Positions 28,494 through 38,710 of a DNA stretch of 64,000 bases are shown here, piece by piece. The stretch is taken from NCBI RefSeq assembly GCF_017355915.2, contig NZ_JAFEUV020000002.1:558001-622000 (forward strand). The letters run 5' to 3'. The number at the start of each line of letters is the position of its first letter. The stretch's first letter is position 1. Source of the DNA: Telluribacter roseus. Lineage in GTDB: Bacteria; Bacteroidota; Bacteroidia; Cytophagales; Spirosomataceae. The position numbers and the translations under genes are program-made. The notes below the pieces were generated by a model. It searched no databases, was not told where the DNA came from, and was given only the letters and a program-made list of their open reading frames with translations.

Positions 28494-30125
28494 TTATTGC
28501 TCACTCCACTGAACCAGCTTGGAAGGGTAGTAGTTGATACCCATGGCTTTCAAACGGGCACCGTGCTTGCCCAGCCTTACTTTGTAGGTATTCCAGTCGC
28601 GTACGGTGCTGGGCGACCAGGCTACTTCGGCAATGCCCGGCAGACGGGGGAAAGCCATGTACTCCAGCTGCTCCATGTTGGTAAGGGTTTCGGTCCAGAT
28701 AGGGGCCTCTACTCCCAGTATATGGGCTTTGGTCACGCCGGGTACCATGGTAGCGGGGTCCCAGATATAGGCGCTGTCCAATTCGATATAGGCAGCCCAG
28801 TGCAGCCCCAGCTTGGTAGTAGAGTCATATTGCATATCCAGGTAAGCTTTGGTAGCTGGCGACATAATAACCTTAGCTCCCTGTTGGGCGGCCGACTTGG
28901 CATAGTCGGCTTTGGCCCAAAACTGCGCTACTGTGCTAGGTTTCAACTTGGCGTTGGTAACCTCGTCCCAGCCAATCATCCGCTTGCCATGCTTCTCCAC
29001 GATGTCCTGTACCCGGTTGATAAAGGGAATGTAATCCTTCATGGGCGTTACGTGCGACTCATCCCCACCCATATGAAGGAAGGGACCGGGAGTCATGGCT
29101 GCTAGTTCACGCACCACGTCGTCTATAAACTTGTAGGTAATCTCCTTTTCGGTACAAAGCGTACTAAATCCTACTTCTATACCCGTATACAGCTCGCGGG
29201 CCTTATTGTCGCAGTTGAGTTCGGGATAGGAGGCCAGGGCGGCGTTGGTGTGGCCGGGCATATCTATTTCCGGGATAATGGTGATGTAGCGCTCCTGCGC
29301 GTACCTGACCAGATCCTTGTACTGCTCCTGGGTGTAGAAGCCGCCTTTGCCGCCACCTACCTGCGTACTACCCCCGTGGGTAGTCAGGCGGGGCCACGAT
29401 TTGATCTCGATGCGCCAGCCCTGGTCATCGGCCAGGTGCAGGTGAAGGGCATTCATCTTGTATGCTGCAATGAGGTCAATATAACGCTTCACATCTTCCA
29501 CACCGAAGAAGTGACGGGCAACATCCAGCATGGCGCCCCGGTACTCGTAGGTAGGGTAGTCGCGGATAGTACCCGTCGGGATCTGCCAGGGGCCAGCCTG
29601 CTGGCTGGTCATCTCCACGCGGGCCGGCAGGCTCTGGCGGAGGGTCTGGATACCGCGGAATACGCCGGCTGGCTTGTTAGCTACCAGTTGTACGCCGTCA
29701 CGCGTAATGGTTAGTTCATATCCCTCATCACCCAGAGCGGCATCATTGCGCAGGGCCAGGTAGATGTTTCCCTGCTTGGGAGCCCGTTGGGTAGTTTGTA
29801 CGCCTATACCCAGTCCGGTGGAGGGGTTGAGCAGATTGGCCAGGTACTGGCCAATGTTCCTCAGCTCCGGTGAGCCGTCCTGTACATAGATGTCGGTGTT
29901 ACTAGTCAGTTCAAAAAGGTTATTCGTAGCGGTTACCGATACCGGCATAGGTATCAGGCTTTGCTCCGTCAGCCGCTCATTCGTGAGCCGCTCAGAAGCA
30001 CTAGTAGTACTGGTGGAAGTACCGGTACTACTGGCCGGAGCCTGCGTACGGCACGAAACCGCCGCTGAGGCCATGGCTACGATGGCTACTGCTTTCAGGA
30101 CCTGCGTCCGTAAGGTAGATTGCAT
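28494..30125 (-). CDS. Beta-N-acetylhexosaminidase (GH20), lipoprotein
   Basis: 543 residues. The leader ends in AAVSC, a lipobox, followed by a Thr/Ser linker. A GH20b domain (about 50-175) precedes the catalytic TIM barrel, with HLHLADDQGWRIEIK near 235 and the catalytic D355-E356 pair in HMGGDESH. The enzyme removes terminal N-acetylglucosamine or N-acetylgalactosamine by substrate-assisted catalysis. It is the third gene of a same-direction run with two GH29 fucosidases (36 bp gap to the nearer), which suggests degradation of fucosylated, amino-sugar-containing glycans. Confidence 0.94.
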   Translation of the reverse strand: MQSTLRTQVLKAVAIVAMASAAVSCRTQAPASSTGTSTSTTSASERLTNERLTEQSLIPMPVSVTATNNLFELTSNTDIYVQDGSPELRNIGQYLANLLNPSTGLGIGVQTTQRAPKQGNIYLALRNDAALGDEGYELTITRDGVQLVANKPAGVFRGIQTLRQSLPARVEMTSQQAGPWQIPTGTIRDYPTYEYRGAMLDVARHFFGVEDVKRYIDLIAAYKMNALHLHLADDQGWRIEIKSWPRLTTHGGSTQVGGGKGGFYTQEQYKDLVRYAQERYITIIPEIDMPGHTNAALASYPELNCDNKARELYTGIEVGFSTLCTEKEITYKFIDDVVRELAAMTPGPFLHMGGDESHVTPMKDYIPFINRVQDIVEKHGKRMIGWDEVTNAKLKPSTVAQFWAKADYAKSAAQQGAKVIMSPATKAYLDMQYDSTTKLGLHWAAYIELDSAYIWDPATMVPGVTKAHILGVEAPIWTETLTNMEQLEYMAFPRLPGIAEVAWSPSTVRDWNTYKVRLGKHGARLKAMGINYYPSKLVQWSEQ

Positions 30126-30161
30126 AGGGGTTTAGAAAAATGGTGTCTGTTAATGAATATA

Positions 30162-31637
30162 CTACATGGCTTCTTTGTAAATCCCTACTTCGCTCATAGC
30201 CATCCCTACGGGCGACTTTGTGATACGGATACGTACCTTCTGAGCCGTAACGGGAGCAGGTAACTTTACAATACGCTTGGCACCCACGCTGGTACCTGTA
30301 TGGATTTCTTTCCAGCCATCCCCCTCCTGTACATCCACCGCAAAGGCCTCTATGCGCTGTCCCAGCTTGATATGCTCGCCCAGTGTAATTATATCAAACG
30401 TTTTGGGCTGGTTCATATCTATAACCAGATCAGGCGTCTTATAGTCGTCGTCGGTGGCCCAGTAGGTATTCTTGTTGCCATCTACCAGGTTTTTGGTGCC
30501 GTATCTGGAATTAAACCCACGTACGTTGGAGGCACGGATAAAGGCACTTTGGGCCAGGTTTGTAGCAAAGGTTTTCTGTAGCTTCTCACCAAATGTTTTC
30601 AGGGAAGCTACGTCATCTTCGTGCAGCTTACCTCGTGTATCAGGGGCTAGTCCCAGGTCAAGACCTGCTCCGCGTCCGACGCTTTTGAGGTACAGGTCAA
30701 ATAGCTCCTCGGGTGAGCGGGGCTTTTCGTTGGGGTGGTAAAACCAACCTTTACGGAGAGGAACATCGCACTCCGCAGGCATCCAGTACTTACCATCGCG
30801 GTGCCCTATGGGGCTATCGGGATAGTTGGCCTGGCCGGGTACGGCCACATTTTTGCCGGCCGGAGGTTGGGGCGTAAAGGTAGCCCAGTGAGTTTCGCCG
30901 GCTATGCCTTTCTCATTACCTACCCAGCGTACATCCCATCCTATATCACTGAAAATATTAGCCGTAGGCTGCAGCTTACGCGTCAGGTTAGTCCAGGTCG
31001 AGTCCCAGCCGTAGTAGGTAGTGTTGTCGATGGAGCGCTTTTCGCGGGCACCGCCGTAGTAGCCATCGCCACCATTGGCGCCATCGTGCCACGACATGAT
31101 CAAAGGACCGTAGTTGGTATAGAGTTCTTTAAGCTGATCGCGGTAGATCTTGATATACTCGGGGCTGCCGTAGGCGGCGCTGTTGCGGTCCCAGGGCGAG
31201 CAGTACACCCCAAACTGCATACCGTGCTTACGAGCCGCCTGCTCAAACTCCCGTACCATATCGCCCTTTCCATTGCGGAAGGGGCTCTTAGAGATATTGT
31301 AGTCGGTGGTTTTGGTAGGCCACAGGGCAAAGCCGTCGTGGTGCTTGGCTACCAGTACCAGGCCCCGCAGTCCGCCCGCCTTGGCTGCCAGCACGATCTG
31401 CTCGGCATCAAAGTCTGTGGGGTTAAATACCTTCGGATCGGCGTCGCCGTAGCCCCATTCCTTATCTTCGTAGGTAGTAGGAGTAAAATGAATCAGACCA
31501 TAGACCTCCATGTCGTGCCAAGTGAGCTGCCGCTCGGAAGGCAGCGCACCGTACGGCTTGGGAGGTACCTGCGCGAGCAGGCGCTGTGCCAGCAGGCTAT
31601 ACGAGATTAATGCAAAAAGTACTACAAGTTTTTTCAT
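30162..31637 (-). CDS. Alpha-L-fucosidase (GH29) with C-terminal discoidin-like domain
   Basis: 491 residues with a signal peptide ending near LLAQ. The GH29 barrel covers about 25-345, with HHDGFALW near 110 and the predicted nucleophile D185 in SWHDGANGG. The C-terminal 140 residues look like a coagulation factor 5/8 type carbohydrate-binding domain (NTYWATDD). The HDGANGG context resembles the GH29-B branch, which prefers branched alpha-1,3/1,4 fucose. It lies 36 bp upstream of the GH20 gene and 82 bp downstream of a second fucosidase gene. Confidence 0.92.
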   Translation of the reverse strand: MKKLVVLFALISYSLLAQRLLAQVPPKPYGALPSERQLTWHDMEVYGLIHFTPTTYEDKEWGYGDADPKVFNPTDFDAEQIVLAAKAGGLRGLVLVAKHHDGFALWPTKTTDYNISKSPFRNGKGDMVREFEQAARKHGMQFGVYCSPWDRNSAAYGSPEYIKIYRDQLKELYTNYGPLIMSWHDGANGGDGYYGGAREKRSIDNTTYYGWDSTWTNLTRKLQPTANIFSDIGWDVRWVGNEKGIAGETHWATFTPQPPAGKNVAVPGQANYPDSPIGHRDGKYWMPAECDVPLRKGWFYHPNEKPRSPEELFDLYLKSVGRGAGLDLGLAPDTRGKLHEDDVASLKTFGEKLQKTFATNLAQSAFIRASNVRGFNSRYGTKNLVDGNKNTYWATDDDYKTPDLVIDMNQPKTFDIITLGEHIKLGQRIEAFAVDVQEGDGWKEIHTGTSVGAKRIVKLPAPVTAQKVRIRITKSPVGMAMSEVGIYKEAM

Positions 31638-31719
31638 TTCAAAGAGTCAAGAGTGCTTCACAATCAGTAAATAAAAGCCTAACGGCCGGGATTTCCTAAT
31701 GAGAAATCTGCAAAGAATA

Positions 31720-33123
31720 TTAGTTGATCACAAATCCATAGACGGGCTGGGTGGCCGTACCGGCGGGTACTTCCATGGTACCATTCTTCACCCGCAGGGG
31801 CTTCTTAGCGCCCAGCATCGTGATGCGTGCGTTGGCGGGAAGCGTGATGCCCGTGAGCTGCAGGCGGCTGGGCAGCTTTTCACCCGGCTCTGCCATGTAG
31901 AAGGCATACCTGGTGTTGCCTTTCTGGGTAAAGGCCCACTTGCCCTGGCGGTAAGGAGCTACGGGCGTAGTACCGTAGATACCCTCGCCGTTGGTCTTGA
32001 TCCAGCTACCGATTTCTTCCAGACGCTGGTACGCTTCCTCGTGCCACTCGCCATCGGGACCGGGGGCAATGTTGAGGAGCAGGTTACCTCCCTTGGCTAC
32101 GATGTCAACCAGGGTGTGTACCAGCTGGTGCGTCGACTTGAAGTTCTCCTTGGGTACGTACGACCAGGAGCTGCCCATGGTCATGCACGACTCCCAGGGA
32201 ATAGCCAGGTACTCATCCGGGATCTGCTGCTCGGGGGTTACGTAGTTCTCAAACTCGCCGGTTACGGTGCGGTCTACGACCAGCAGACCGGGCTGGTGGC
32301 TACGGGCCATACGGGCAATGTTAGCCATGTTGATATCCTGGTCAAAAGGGATGGTTTTCTGCCAGCTAACGGTAGTATCGATGGTACTTTCAGGACGTAC
32401 CCATCCGCCATCCAGCCACAGGATATCCATCTTGCCGTAGCCGGTCATGAGCTCCTCGATCTGGTTGTAGGTAAATTTCTTGAAGTTCTCCCACTTCTCG
32501 GGGTACTTCTCCGGGTGGTAGCTGGGGTTACGGTCCTTGGGAGGGAAGTACGACCACCAGTAGTCGTTGGAGTGCCAGTCGGGCTTGGAGAAGTACGCTC
32601 CGGTCATAAAGCCTTCGTTCCGGAAGGCCGTAAATACTTCCTTGGCTACGTTGCTGCGCGGGTTGCTGCCAAAGGGCGTATTGGTGATCTTATAGTCACT
32701 CTGCTTGGTGTCGAACATTGCGAAGCCGTCGTGGTGCTTGGTGGTGAATACCACGTACTTCATACCGGCGTTCTTCGCGGCTTTGGCCCACTTGTCCGGA
32801 TTGAATTTAACCGGGTTGAAGCTCTTGGGCAGGTCCTCGTACGCTTTTTTGTATTCGTACCAGCTGTGTGAATGGGGGCCGCGGCGTTCGCACCAGCCTT
32901 CATCCTCCGGGCACAGTGACCACGATTCTACGATACCCCACTGGCTGTAAGTACCCCAGTGCATCATAAGGCCGAACTTTACATCCTGCCACTGGCTGAG
33001 CTTCTGCTGTACCAGCGGGTCTTTGGGAGGCATGTAGTTGATGTGGTGCTGCTCCGAATGCTGCTGGGCCGCGGCGGGCAGCGCAAGGGCAGAGGCCAGG
33101 AGGTAGGGAAGTAGTCTTTTCAT
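31720..33123 (-). CDS. Alpha-L-fucosidase (GH29)
   Basis: 467 residues with a signal peptide ending near AAAQQ. The barrel includes FGLMMHWG near 50, TKHHDGFAMFD near 128 and the predicted nucleophile D238 in LWLDGGW; a short beta-sandwich closes the protein. No extra binding domain is present, unlike the fucosidase at 30162, so the two enzymes probably differ in linkage preference. It is the first gene of the three-gene glycosidase run. Upstream is a 235-bp divergent spacer shared with the FUSC gene. Confidence 0.92.
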   Translation of the reverse strand: MKRLLPYLLASALALPAAAQQHSEQHHINYMPPKDPLVQQKLSQWQDVKFGLMMHWGTYSQWGIVESWSLCPEDEGWCERRGPHSHSWYEYKKAYEDLPKSFNPVKFNPDKWAKAAKNAGMKYVVFTTKHHDGFAMFDTKQSDYKITNTPFGSNPRSNVAKEVFTAFRNEGFMTGAYFSKPDWHSNDYWWSYFPPKDRNPSYHPEKYPEKWENFKKFTYNQIEELMTGYGKMDILWLDGGWVRPESTIDTTVSWQKTIPFDQDINMANIARMARSHQPGLLVVDRTVTGEFENYVTPEQQIPDEYLAIPWESCMTMGSSWSYVPKENFKSTHQLVHTLVDIVAKGGNLLLNIAPGPDGEWHEEAYQRLEEIGSWIKTNGEGIYGTTPVAPYRQGKWAFTQKGNTRYAFYMAEPGEKLPSRLQLTGITLPANARITMLGAKKPLRVKNGTMEVPAGTATQPVYGFVIN

Positions 33124-33358
33124 TGATATACGATAAGGACAGAGTGCTCAGGAGGTGCCATCACTGAACAGACTCTGATATTTTGTTAAAGATTTTAATT
33201 TGTATGACAATATTATTAAAAATAATGAAGAAATCTTCTGATTTTGACGCTAAGAAGTTAATTCTGTTCGGCAAAAGTGAGTATTGAGGAGTTATATTAG
33301 CAAAATAGAAACCTGTACGCCTTATTTGTAAAGGTTTCAAGGCCGTACCACACCTTAC

Positions 33359-35590
33359 ATGACATTACAGAATTACCTGACTTCTGAAGATACCGAGTCT
33401 GCTTTCCGATTTACTATCGGAGCTTCTATTCCGTTAGTGATTGCTACCCTGATGGGCTTTCCGGAAGAAGGCATCTTCCTGCTACTGGGGGCTCTCTTTG
33501 TGCAAGGAATAGATATTGCCATTGCGCTTCCCAAAAAGGTAGCGCTCATGGCGCTGACGGGCGTACTGTCCGCGCTCATTTTTGTCATTTTTACGCAGGT
33601 AGAGCCTTATCCTTTTCTGACCTCCCTGCTGATATTCCTGTTTGTTTTCTCGCTGAGCCTGGTAGCTCCGATTAGCGCTAGCTTCAGCATTGTGTCCCTG
33701 CTCATCAGCCTGTCGATCATGATTGGCCTGAGTATGGCTGAAAGTATAGAAAGTACCTCCGAAGCCCTGGAAAGAGCAGGGTACATACTGGCGGGGGTAG
33801 GCTGGTACATCCTGTATGCCGTAGTTATGCACTTGCTGCAGCGCCCCCGGCAACTCCGGCGTCGTATCCAGGAGTGTCTGAACCTGACGGCTGACTACTT
33901 TGCCTTACAGGCCAAACTTTTTGAACCCAACATTGACCTGCAGGAGGTACTCCTCAACCTTTCTCAGAAGCAGGGGGAAGTTGTGGAAGCGCATCAGCAG
34001 ATCCGGGAGGTACTCTTGCGTGAGCCTATCAACCTTACCAATCCGGCTACTTACATGGGCCGGGCTACCTTTTTCTTCGCCAACCTGGTTGATATCTTCG
34101 AGCTGGCTACGGCGTCCTCGTGGTCTATACATGCCGTGGCGGATCAGCTGCCCGGCACGGATACACTGCCTCTGCTCCGTTCGCTGAATAAGTACGCCGT
34201 TAACCGCCTCAGGTACCTAGCCGACCAGTGGCAACGACCTACCAAAGAGGAGAGTAGTACCTCCACGGATAGCGAGGCCAGTCAGGCACTGGCCCGGCTC
34301 ACGGGCTACTTGGATACCATGAAGGTACAGGCGGCTTCGCATCCCGCCTCGTCGGGTATCTACCGGACCCTGCGGCGGGTGCAGGTGTACAGCGAGCACC
34401 AGCTTACCCTGCTGACCCGCATGCAGGAGATCATGGGACGGCAGGTGTCGCCTATTGATATAGAACGAAAACAGCTCCGGCAGTTTGCTGACCGAGAGAA
34501 TCTGAGTCTGTCGTATCTGAGGGACCATATCAGCCTGAAGTCCGGCTTTTTTCGCTTTGCCCTCCGAACGGCTCTGACGGCGGTAGTGGCCTACTATCTG
34601 GCTACTGTATTCCATCTGAGTCACCCTAGCTGGGCCTTGCTGACGGTGCTCGTCATCATGAAGCCAGGGTTCAGCCTGTCCAGACAGAGGCTGTATCAGC
34701 GGGTAATAGGTACTTTTTTGGGGGCAGTAGCAGGGCTTGTTCTGTTCTATGTCTTTAAGCCCGGGTACCAGATCAGTATGCTGATCTTTCTGACCTCCAT
34801 GTTTTTTGCTTTTTCCTTTATCAAGAAGCAATACTGGATCTCTTCCTTATTCTTTACCGTATTTCTCCTGTTCTTTTACCGTTATCTGCACCGAGAGCTC
34901 CTGGAAGCGGCCTGGTACCGGCTGCTGGATACCCTGCTGGCGGCAGCTTTGTGCTGGCTGTCTATCCGGTATGTGCTGCCTTACTGGGAGAAGCAGAAGC
35001 TCCCTCAGGCCATCAGTAATGCCATCAGGGCCAACAGTGACTTCTTCTCTACTATATTGGCCCAGCTGCATACGGATGGTTTTGACACTACCGGCTATAA
35101 GCTGAGTCGTAAGGAAGCCTACGTACAGATGGACAACCTGACCAATATCTACCGGCTCACCAAAACTGAATCCGCCGCGCAAAAAGATTTCCTGAACAAC
35201 AGCCAGCAGGTAGTACTTTCGGTATACCATCAGTTGTCGGTGCTGGTCAATCTGGGGCTATTCTGCAAGAGGCACCCCACGTACCAGCTGCGCGACCCGG
35301 ACCTGCAGGAGCACCTTGAGGAGGTCCGGCAGGGCATGAGACGCATAGTTCAGGGACTCATTGGTACGCCACCACCGGCTACAGACAAAAACCTCAGCAC
35401 CCGGCAGGACGAACTGGTTGACTGGCTGGCCCGGCAGCGCCGGGAGGTAGATCAACTCATGAGTCAGGAAGCGCCTACGGCGCTGTACGCCAGTAAGGTG
35501 CATGATCTGTTCTGGGGAGAAGGAGCTTTTGAACTGATGGAGCTACACCGAAAGCTGGAGCGGCTGCTGCGATCGGATACCTTCCGCTGA
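33359..35590 (+). CDS. FUSC family inner membrane protein (YccS/YhfK-like)
   Basis: 743 residues. Two clusters of transmembrane helices (about 20-160 and 395-545) each precede a long hydrophilic region (165-390 and 550-743), the duplicated layout of the YccS/YhfK and aromatic-acid exporter group. RQRLYQRVIGTFLGA near 442 is the conserved FUSC segment. Members are proposed to export aromatic acids or other anions; the true substrate here is unknown. The gene is divergent from the fucosidases and followed by a signal-peptide-bearing M16 protease gene 139 bp downstream, with no terminator seen between. Confidence 0.88.
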   Translation: MTLQNYLTSEDTESAFRFTIGASIPLVIATLMGFPEEGIFLLLGALFVQGIDIAIALPKKVALMALTGVLSALIFVIFTQVEPYPFLTSLLIFLFVFSLSLVAPISASFSIVSLLISLSIMIGLSMAESIESTSEALERAGYILAGVGWYILYAVVMHLLQRPRQLRRRIQECLNLTADYFALQAKLFEPNIDLQEVLLNLSQKQGEVVEAHQQIREVLLREPINLTNPATYMGRATFFFANLVDIFELATASSWSIHAVADQLPGTDTLPLLRSLNKYAVNRLRYLADQWQRPTKEESSTSTDSEASQALARLTGYLDTMKVQAASHPASSGIYRTLRRVQVYSEHQLTLLTRMQEIMGRQVSPIDIERKQLRQFADRENLSLSYLRDHISLKSGFFRFALRTALTAVVAYYLATVFHLSHPSWALLTVLVIMKPGFSLSRQRLYQRVIGTFLGAVAGLVLFYVFKPGYQISMLIFLTSMFFAFSFIKKQYWISSLFFTVFLLFFYRYLHRELLEAAWYRLLDTLLAAALCWLSIRYVLPYWEKQKLPQAISNAIRANSDFFSTILAQLHTDGFDTTGYKLSRKEAYVQMDNLTNIYRLTKTESAAQKDFLNNSQQVVLSVYHQLSVLVNLGLFCKRHPTYQLRDPDLQEHLEEVRQGMRRIVQGLIGTPPPATDKNLSTRQDELVDWLARQRREVDQLMSQEAPTALYASKVHDLFWGEGAFELMELHRKLERLLRSDTFR

Positions 35591-35729
35591 TCATAAATCG
35601 GATGGAGGTACTATGTACTTTATTATTTTTAGGAAAAGAAGTATAATGACTGCTTTCCCGGAATGTAACAGTCAAATAGTTTTCACCGTTAACTACACTA
35701 CTACACAAAACCTAACCTGGATGAATCTT

Positions 35730-38540
35730 ATGAAACGTCTACAATACGGCTGGCTCTGGCTACTGCTGCTGATGCTGGCGGTGCCGGCTCTGGCCCAGGA
35801 CCTATCCAAACAACCCATTCCCTTTGATCCGCAGGTCAAAGTCGGGAAACTGAAAAATGGCCTTACGTACTATATCCGTAAAAATGCCGAGCCACAGAAC
35901 CGCGCCGAGCTCCGGCTGGTGATCAAGGCGGGCTCCATTCTGGAAACGGACGCCCAGCAGGGACTGGCGCACTTCATGGAGCACATGAACTTTAACGGTA
36001 CCAAAAACTTCCCCAAGAATCAGCTCGTAGACTTCCTGCAGAAGACGGGGGTACGCTTCGGGGCTGACCTCAACGCCTACACCAGCTTTGACGAAACCGT
36101 ATACATGCTTCCCATCCCCACCGACTCGGCCGGACTCCTGGAGCGGGGCCTGCAGGTACTCGAAGACTGGGCGCACAATGCCTTGCTGGAAGCTGACGAT
36201 ATCGATAAGGAGCGCGGGGTGGTACTGGAAGAGTCGCGCCTGGGGCGCGGTGCCCAGCAGCGCATGCGTGACGAGTACTTTCCCATGATCCTGGGTAATT
36301 CCCGTTACGCGCAGCGGCTCCCCATCGGGAAAGACAGCATCCTGCAGAACTTCAAGCCCGAAACACTACGGCAATTCTATAAGGACTGGTACCGCCCTGA
36401 CCTGATGGCTGTGGTGGCCGTGGGTGATTTTGACGCGGCTAAGGTGGAGGCTATGATCAGGGAAAAATTCAGCCGTATTCAAGCTCCCAAGACTCCCAAG
36501 AAGCGTAGTGAATATACCATTCCACTGGATGGCTCTACCAAGGTAGCCATCGTAACCGACCCCGAGTACCCACAGAACGTGGTGCAGGTGATCTATAAGC
36601 AGCCCGAAATCAAGGACAGGACCCTGCTGGATATGCGTAGCGCTATGGGCCGGTCCCTGTTTAACTCCATGATGGGCGACCGTATGCAGGAACTGACCCA
36701 GAACGCCAACCCGCCCTTCCTGGTGGGGTACAGCAGCTACGGCGACTTCCTGAGCAACCTGGATGCTTTCTCGTCCATTGCCCTGGCCAAAGACCCCGGT
36801 GGCGTAGAGCGGGCCCTGACGACGCTGCTGGAAGAAAACGCCCGGGTGCAGAAGTTTGGCTTTACGGCTTCGGAGCTGGAGCGGGCCAAGCGCTCGTATC
36901 TGAATGAAATTGAGCGCGCCTACCGGGAACGGGATAAGACCAAGTCGGCTAACTACACGCAGGAGTACGTACAGCACTTCCTGGACGGAGAGCCTTCGGT
37001 AAGCATCGACTACTACTTTGATTTCGTGAAAAAGCACCTGGAAGGGGTGAAGCTGGAAGAGGTAAATGCGCTCTCCAAGCGGTTTATCACGGACAAAGAT
37101 CGCGCCGTAGTGATCATGGCACCTACCACCGCCCGGGAAAAGCTCCCGACGGAAGAGCAGGTGAAGCAGATCCTGGCTAGTGCCGGTCAGAATGTAACGG
37201 CCTACGTGGATGATGCCGTAGACCAGCCGCTGCTGCCCACCGAGCCCAAGGGATCGAAGGTAGTGAGTGAGAAGAAGCACGCGAAACTAGGCATTACCGA
37301 ACTAACCCTGGGCAATGGCGTGAAAGTGATGCTGAAGCCTACAGACTTCAAGAACGACCAGATCCTGTTCGATGCTACGGCCAAGGGAGGTACTTCGCTG
37401 TACCCCAATGATATCGAAACCGGCCTGTTCGCGGCTTCGCTGATAGGAGCAGGCGGCGTAGGTACGTATAGCCAGACGCAGCTGCAGAAGTACCTGGCGG
37501 GTAAGACGGTAAGCGTACGCCCCTACATCAACGAACTCACCGAAGGTATATCCGGCAGCGCCAGCCCCAAGGATCTGGAGTCGGCTCTGCAGCTGGTGTA
37601 TGCCTACTTTACAGCGCCGCGTAAGGATACGGAGGTAGTTCAGGGTATACTGGCCAATCAGAAGGCTTACCTCGAGAACATGCTCAAGACACCCACGCCC
37701 GAGAAGGTATACTCCGATACCCTGACCAGTGTTCTGTCTAACAATCACCCGCGCCGCCGTCCGCTGACCCCCGAGCGTATTGATAAGGTGAATCTGGACC
37801 GGGCCATGGAGATCTACCAGGATCGCTTTGCCGATGCTTCTGACTTTGTATTTACCTTTGTAGGAGCCTTCAAGGAGGATGAGATCAGGCCTCTGCTGGA
37901 AAAGTACATCGGTGGCCTGCCCGCTACCAACCGCGACGATACCTTTAAGCACCCGGGCATATTCCCTCCCAAGGGCCGTATCGAAAGAACGGTATATAAA
38001 GGGTTGGAGCCGAAGAGCCGCGTGACCATGATATTCAGCGGCGAGTACGAGTACAACCCCGAGAATAACGTACAGATCGAGGCTCTGCAGGAGGTACTGC
38101 AGATCAAACTCATCGAGGCCCTGCGCGAAGAGGAAGGTGGCGTGTACGGCGTAAGTGTATCCGAAGGTACCGACAAGTTCCCCAGCGGCCGCTATCGCTT
38201 CCAGGTCAGCTTTGGCTGCGGTCCCGAAAACGTGGATAAACTGGTAAACCGTACCCTGGAAGAGATCAATAAGATCAAGCAGAAGGGAGCCGATCCGCAG
38301 GACATTCAGAAGTTCGTAGCCGAAACCAACCGCAAGACCGAATTAGACCTGCGTACTAACGAGTTCTGGCGGGGCTATATATCCGGCAATCTGTTCTACG
38401 GAGATGATCTGGATGAGGTATTTAAGCAACCGGAGCTCCTCAGACAGGTAACTACGGCCAGTACCAAAGCTGCGGCCCAGAAGTACCTCGACGAGTCCAA
38501 CTACATCAAGGTAGTACTGATGCCGGAGAAGAAGCAGTAG
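35730..38540 (+). CDS. M16 family zinc metallopeptidase (insulinase/pitrilysin type), exported
   Basis: About 936 residues from ATG 35730; ATG 35721 is also possible, and the frame is open to 35613, but the signal peptide (ending at ALAQ) fits 35730. The active half has the inverted zinc motif H81-F-M-E84-H85 and the distal ligand E161 in KERGVVLEE. The second half has the M16C fold but no HxxEH, as is usual for the inactive partner domain. The enzyme degrades peptides in the periplasm. It ends in a strong terminator at 38557-38591. Confidence 0.94.
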   Translation: MKRLQYGWLWLLLLMLAVPALAQDLSKQPIPFDPQVKVGKLKNGLTYYIRKNAEPQNRAELRLVIKAGSILETDAQQGLAHFMEHMNFNGTKNFPKNQLVDFLQKTGVRFGADLNAYTSFDETVYMLPIPTDSAGLLERGLQVLEDWAHNALLEADDIDKERGVVLEESRLGRGAQQRMRDEYFPMILGNSRYAQRLPIGKDSILQNFKPETLRQFYKDWYRPDLMAVVAVGDFDAAKVEAMIREKFSRIQAPKTPKKRSEYTIPLDGSTKVAIVTDPEYPQNVVQVIYKQPEIKDRTLLDMRSAMGRSLFNSMMGDRMQELTQNANPPFLVGYSSYGDFLSNLDAFSSIALAKDPGGVERALTTLLEENARVQKFGFTASELERAKRSYLNEIERAYRERDKTKSANYTQEYVQHFLDGEPSVSIDYYFDFVKKHLEGVKLEEVNALSKRFITDKDRAVVIMAPTTAREKLPTEEQVKQILASAGQNVTAYVDDAVDQPLLPTEPKGSKVVSEKKHAKLGITELTLGNGVKVMLKPTDFKNDQILFDATAKGGTSLYPNDIETGLFAASLIGAGGVGTYSQTQLQKYLAGKTVSVRPYINELTEGISGSASPKDLESALQLVYAYFTAPRKDTEVVQGILANQKAYLENMLKTPTPEKVYSDTLTSVLSNNHPRRRPLTPERIDKVNLDRAMEIYQDRFADASDFVFTFVGAFKEDEIRPLLEKYIGGLPATNRDDTFKHPGIFPPKGRIERTVYKGLEPKSRVTMIFSGEYEYNPENNVQIEALQEVLQIKLIEALREEEGGVYGVSVSEGTDKFPSGRYRFQVSFGCGPENVDKLVNRTLEEINKIKQKGADPQDIQKFVAETNRKTELDLRTNEFWRGYISGNLFYGDDLDEVFKQPELLRQVTTASTKAAAQKYLDESNYIKVVLMPEKKQ

Positions 38541-38556
38541 AGAAAGTGCATCAACA

Positions 38557-38591
38557 AAAAGCCCTGTGACATCTTTGGTCACAGGGCTTTT
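38557..38591 (+). terminator. Terminator after the M16 peptidase gene
   Basis: Perfect 14-bp arms (38557-38570, 38578-38591) around a 7-nt loop, with AAAA at the start and TTTT at the end of the stem. Confidence 0.92.
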
Positions 38592-38657
38592 ATATTTCAG
38601 GACGGTGCAACATTTCATCTCTATATGAATACCTTATAGAAAATATCAGGCTAGGTA

Positions 38658-38687
38658 TTGCTTCGTACGAAATATTTCCTACCTTTG
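38658..38687 (+). promoter_or_regulatory. Bacteroidota-type promoter for the BlaI/M56 operon
   Basis: TTG at 38658-38660, 19 bases, then TACCTTTG at 38680-38687, a full match to the TAnnTTTG -7 box. Transcription would begin near 38694, which rules out the GTG at 38693 and supports the ATG at 38711. Confidence 0.75.
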
Positions 38688-38710
38688 GTTGAGTGATCAA
38701 TAGAACAGGT

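Noticed and set aside
31699-32871. 390-residue frame antisense to the second fucosidase
   Set aside because: Shadow; the opposite strand encodes a complete GH29 enzyme.
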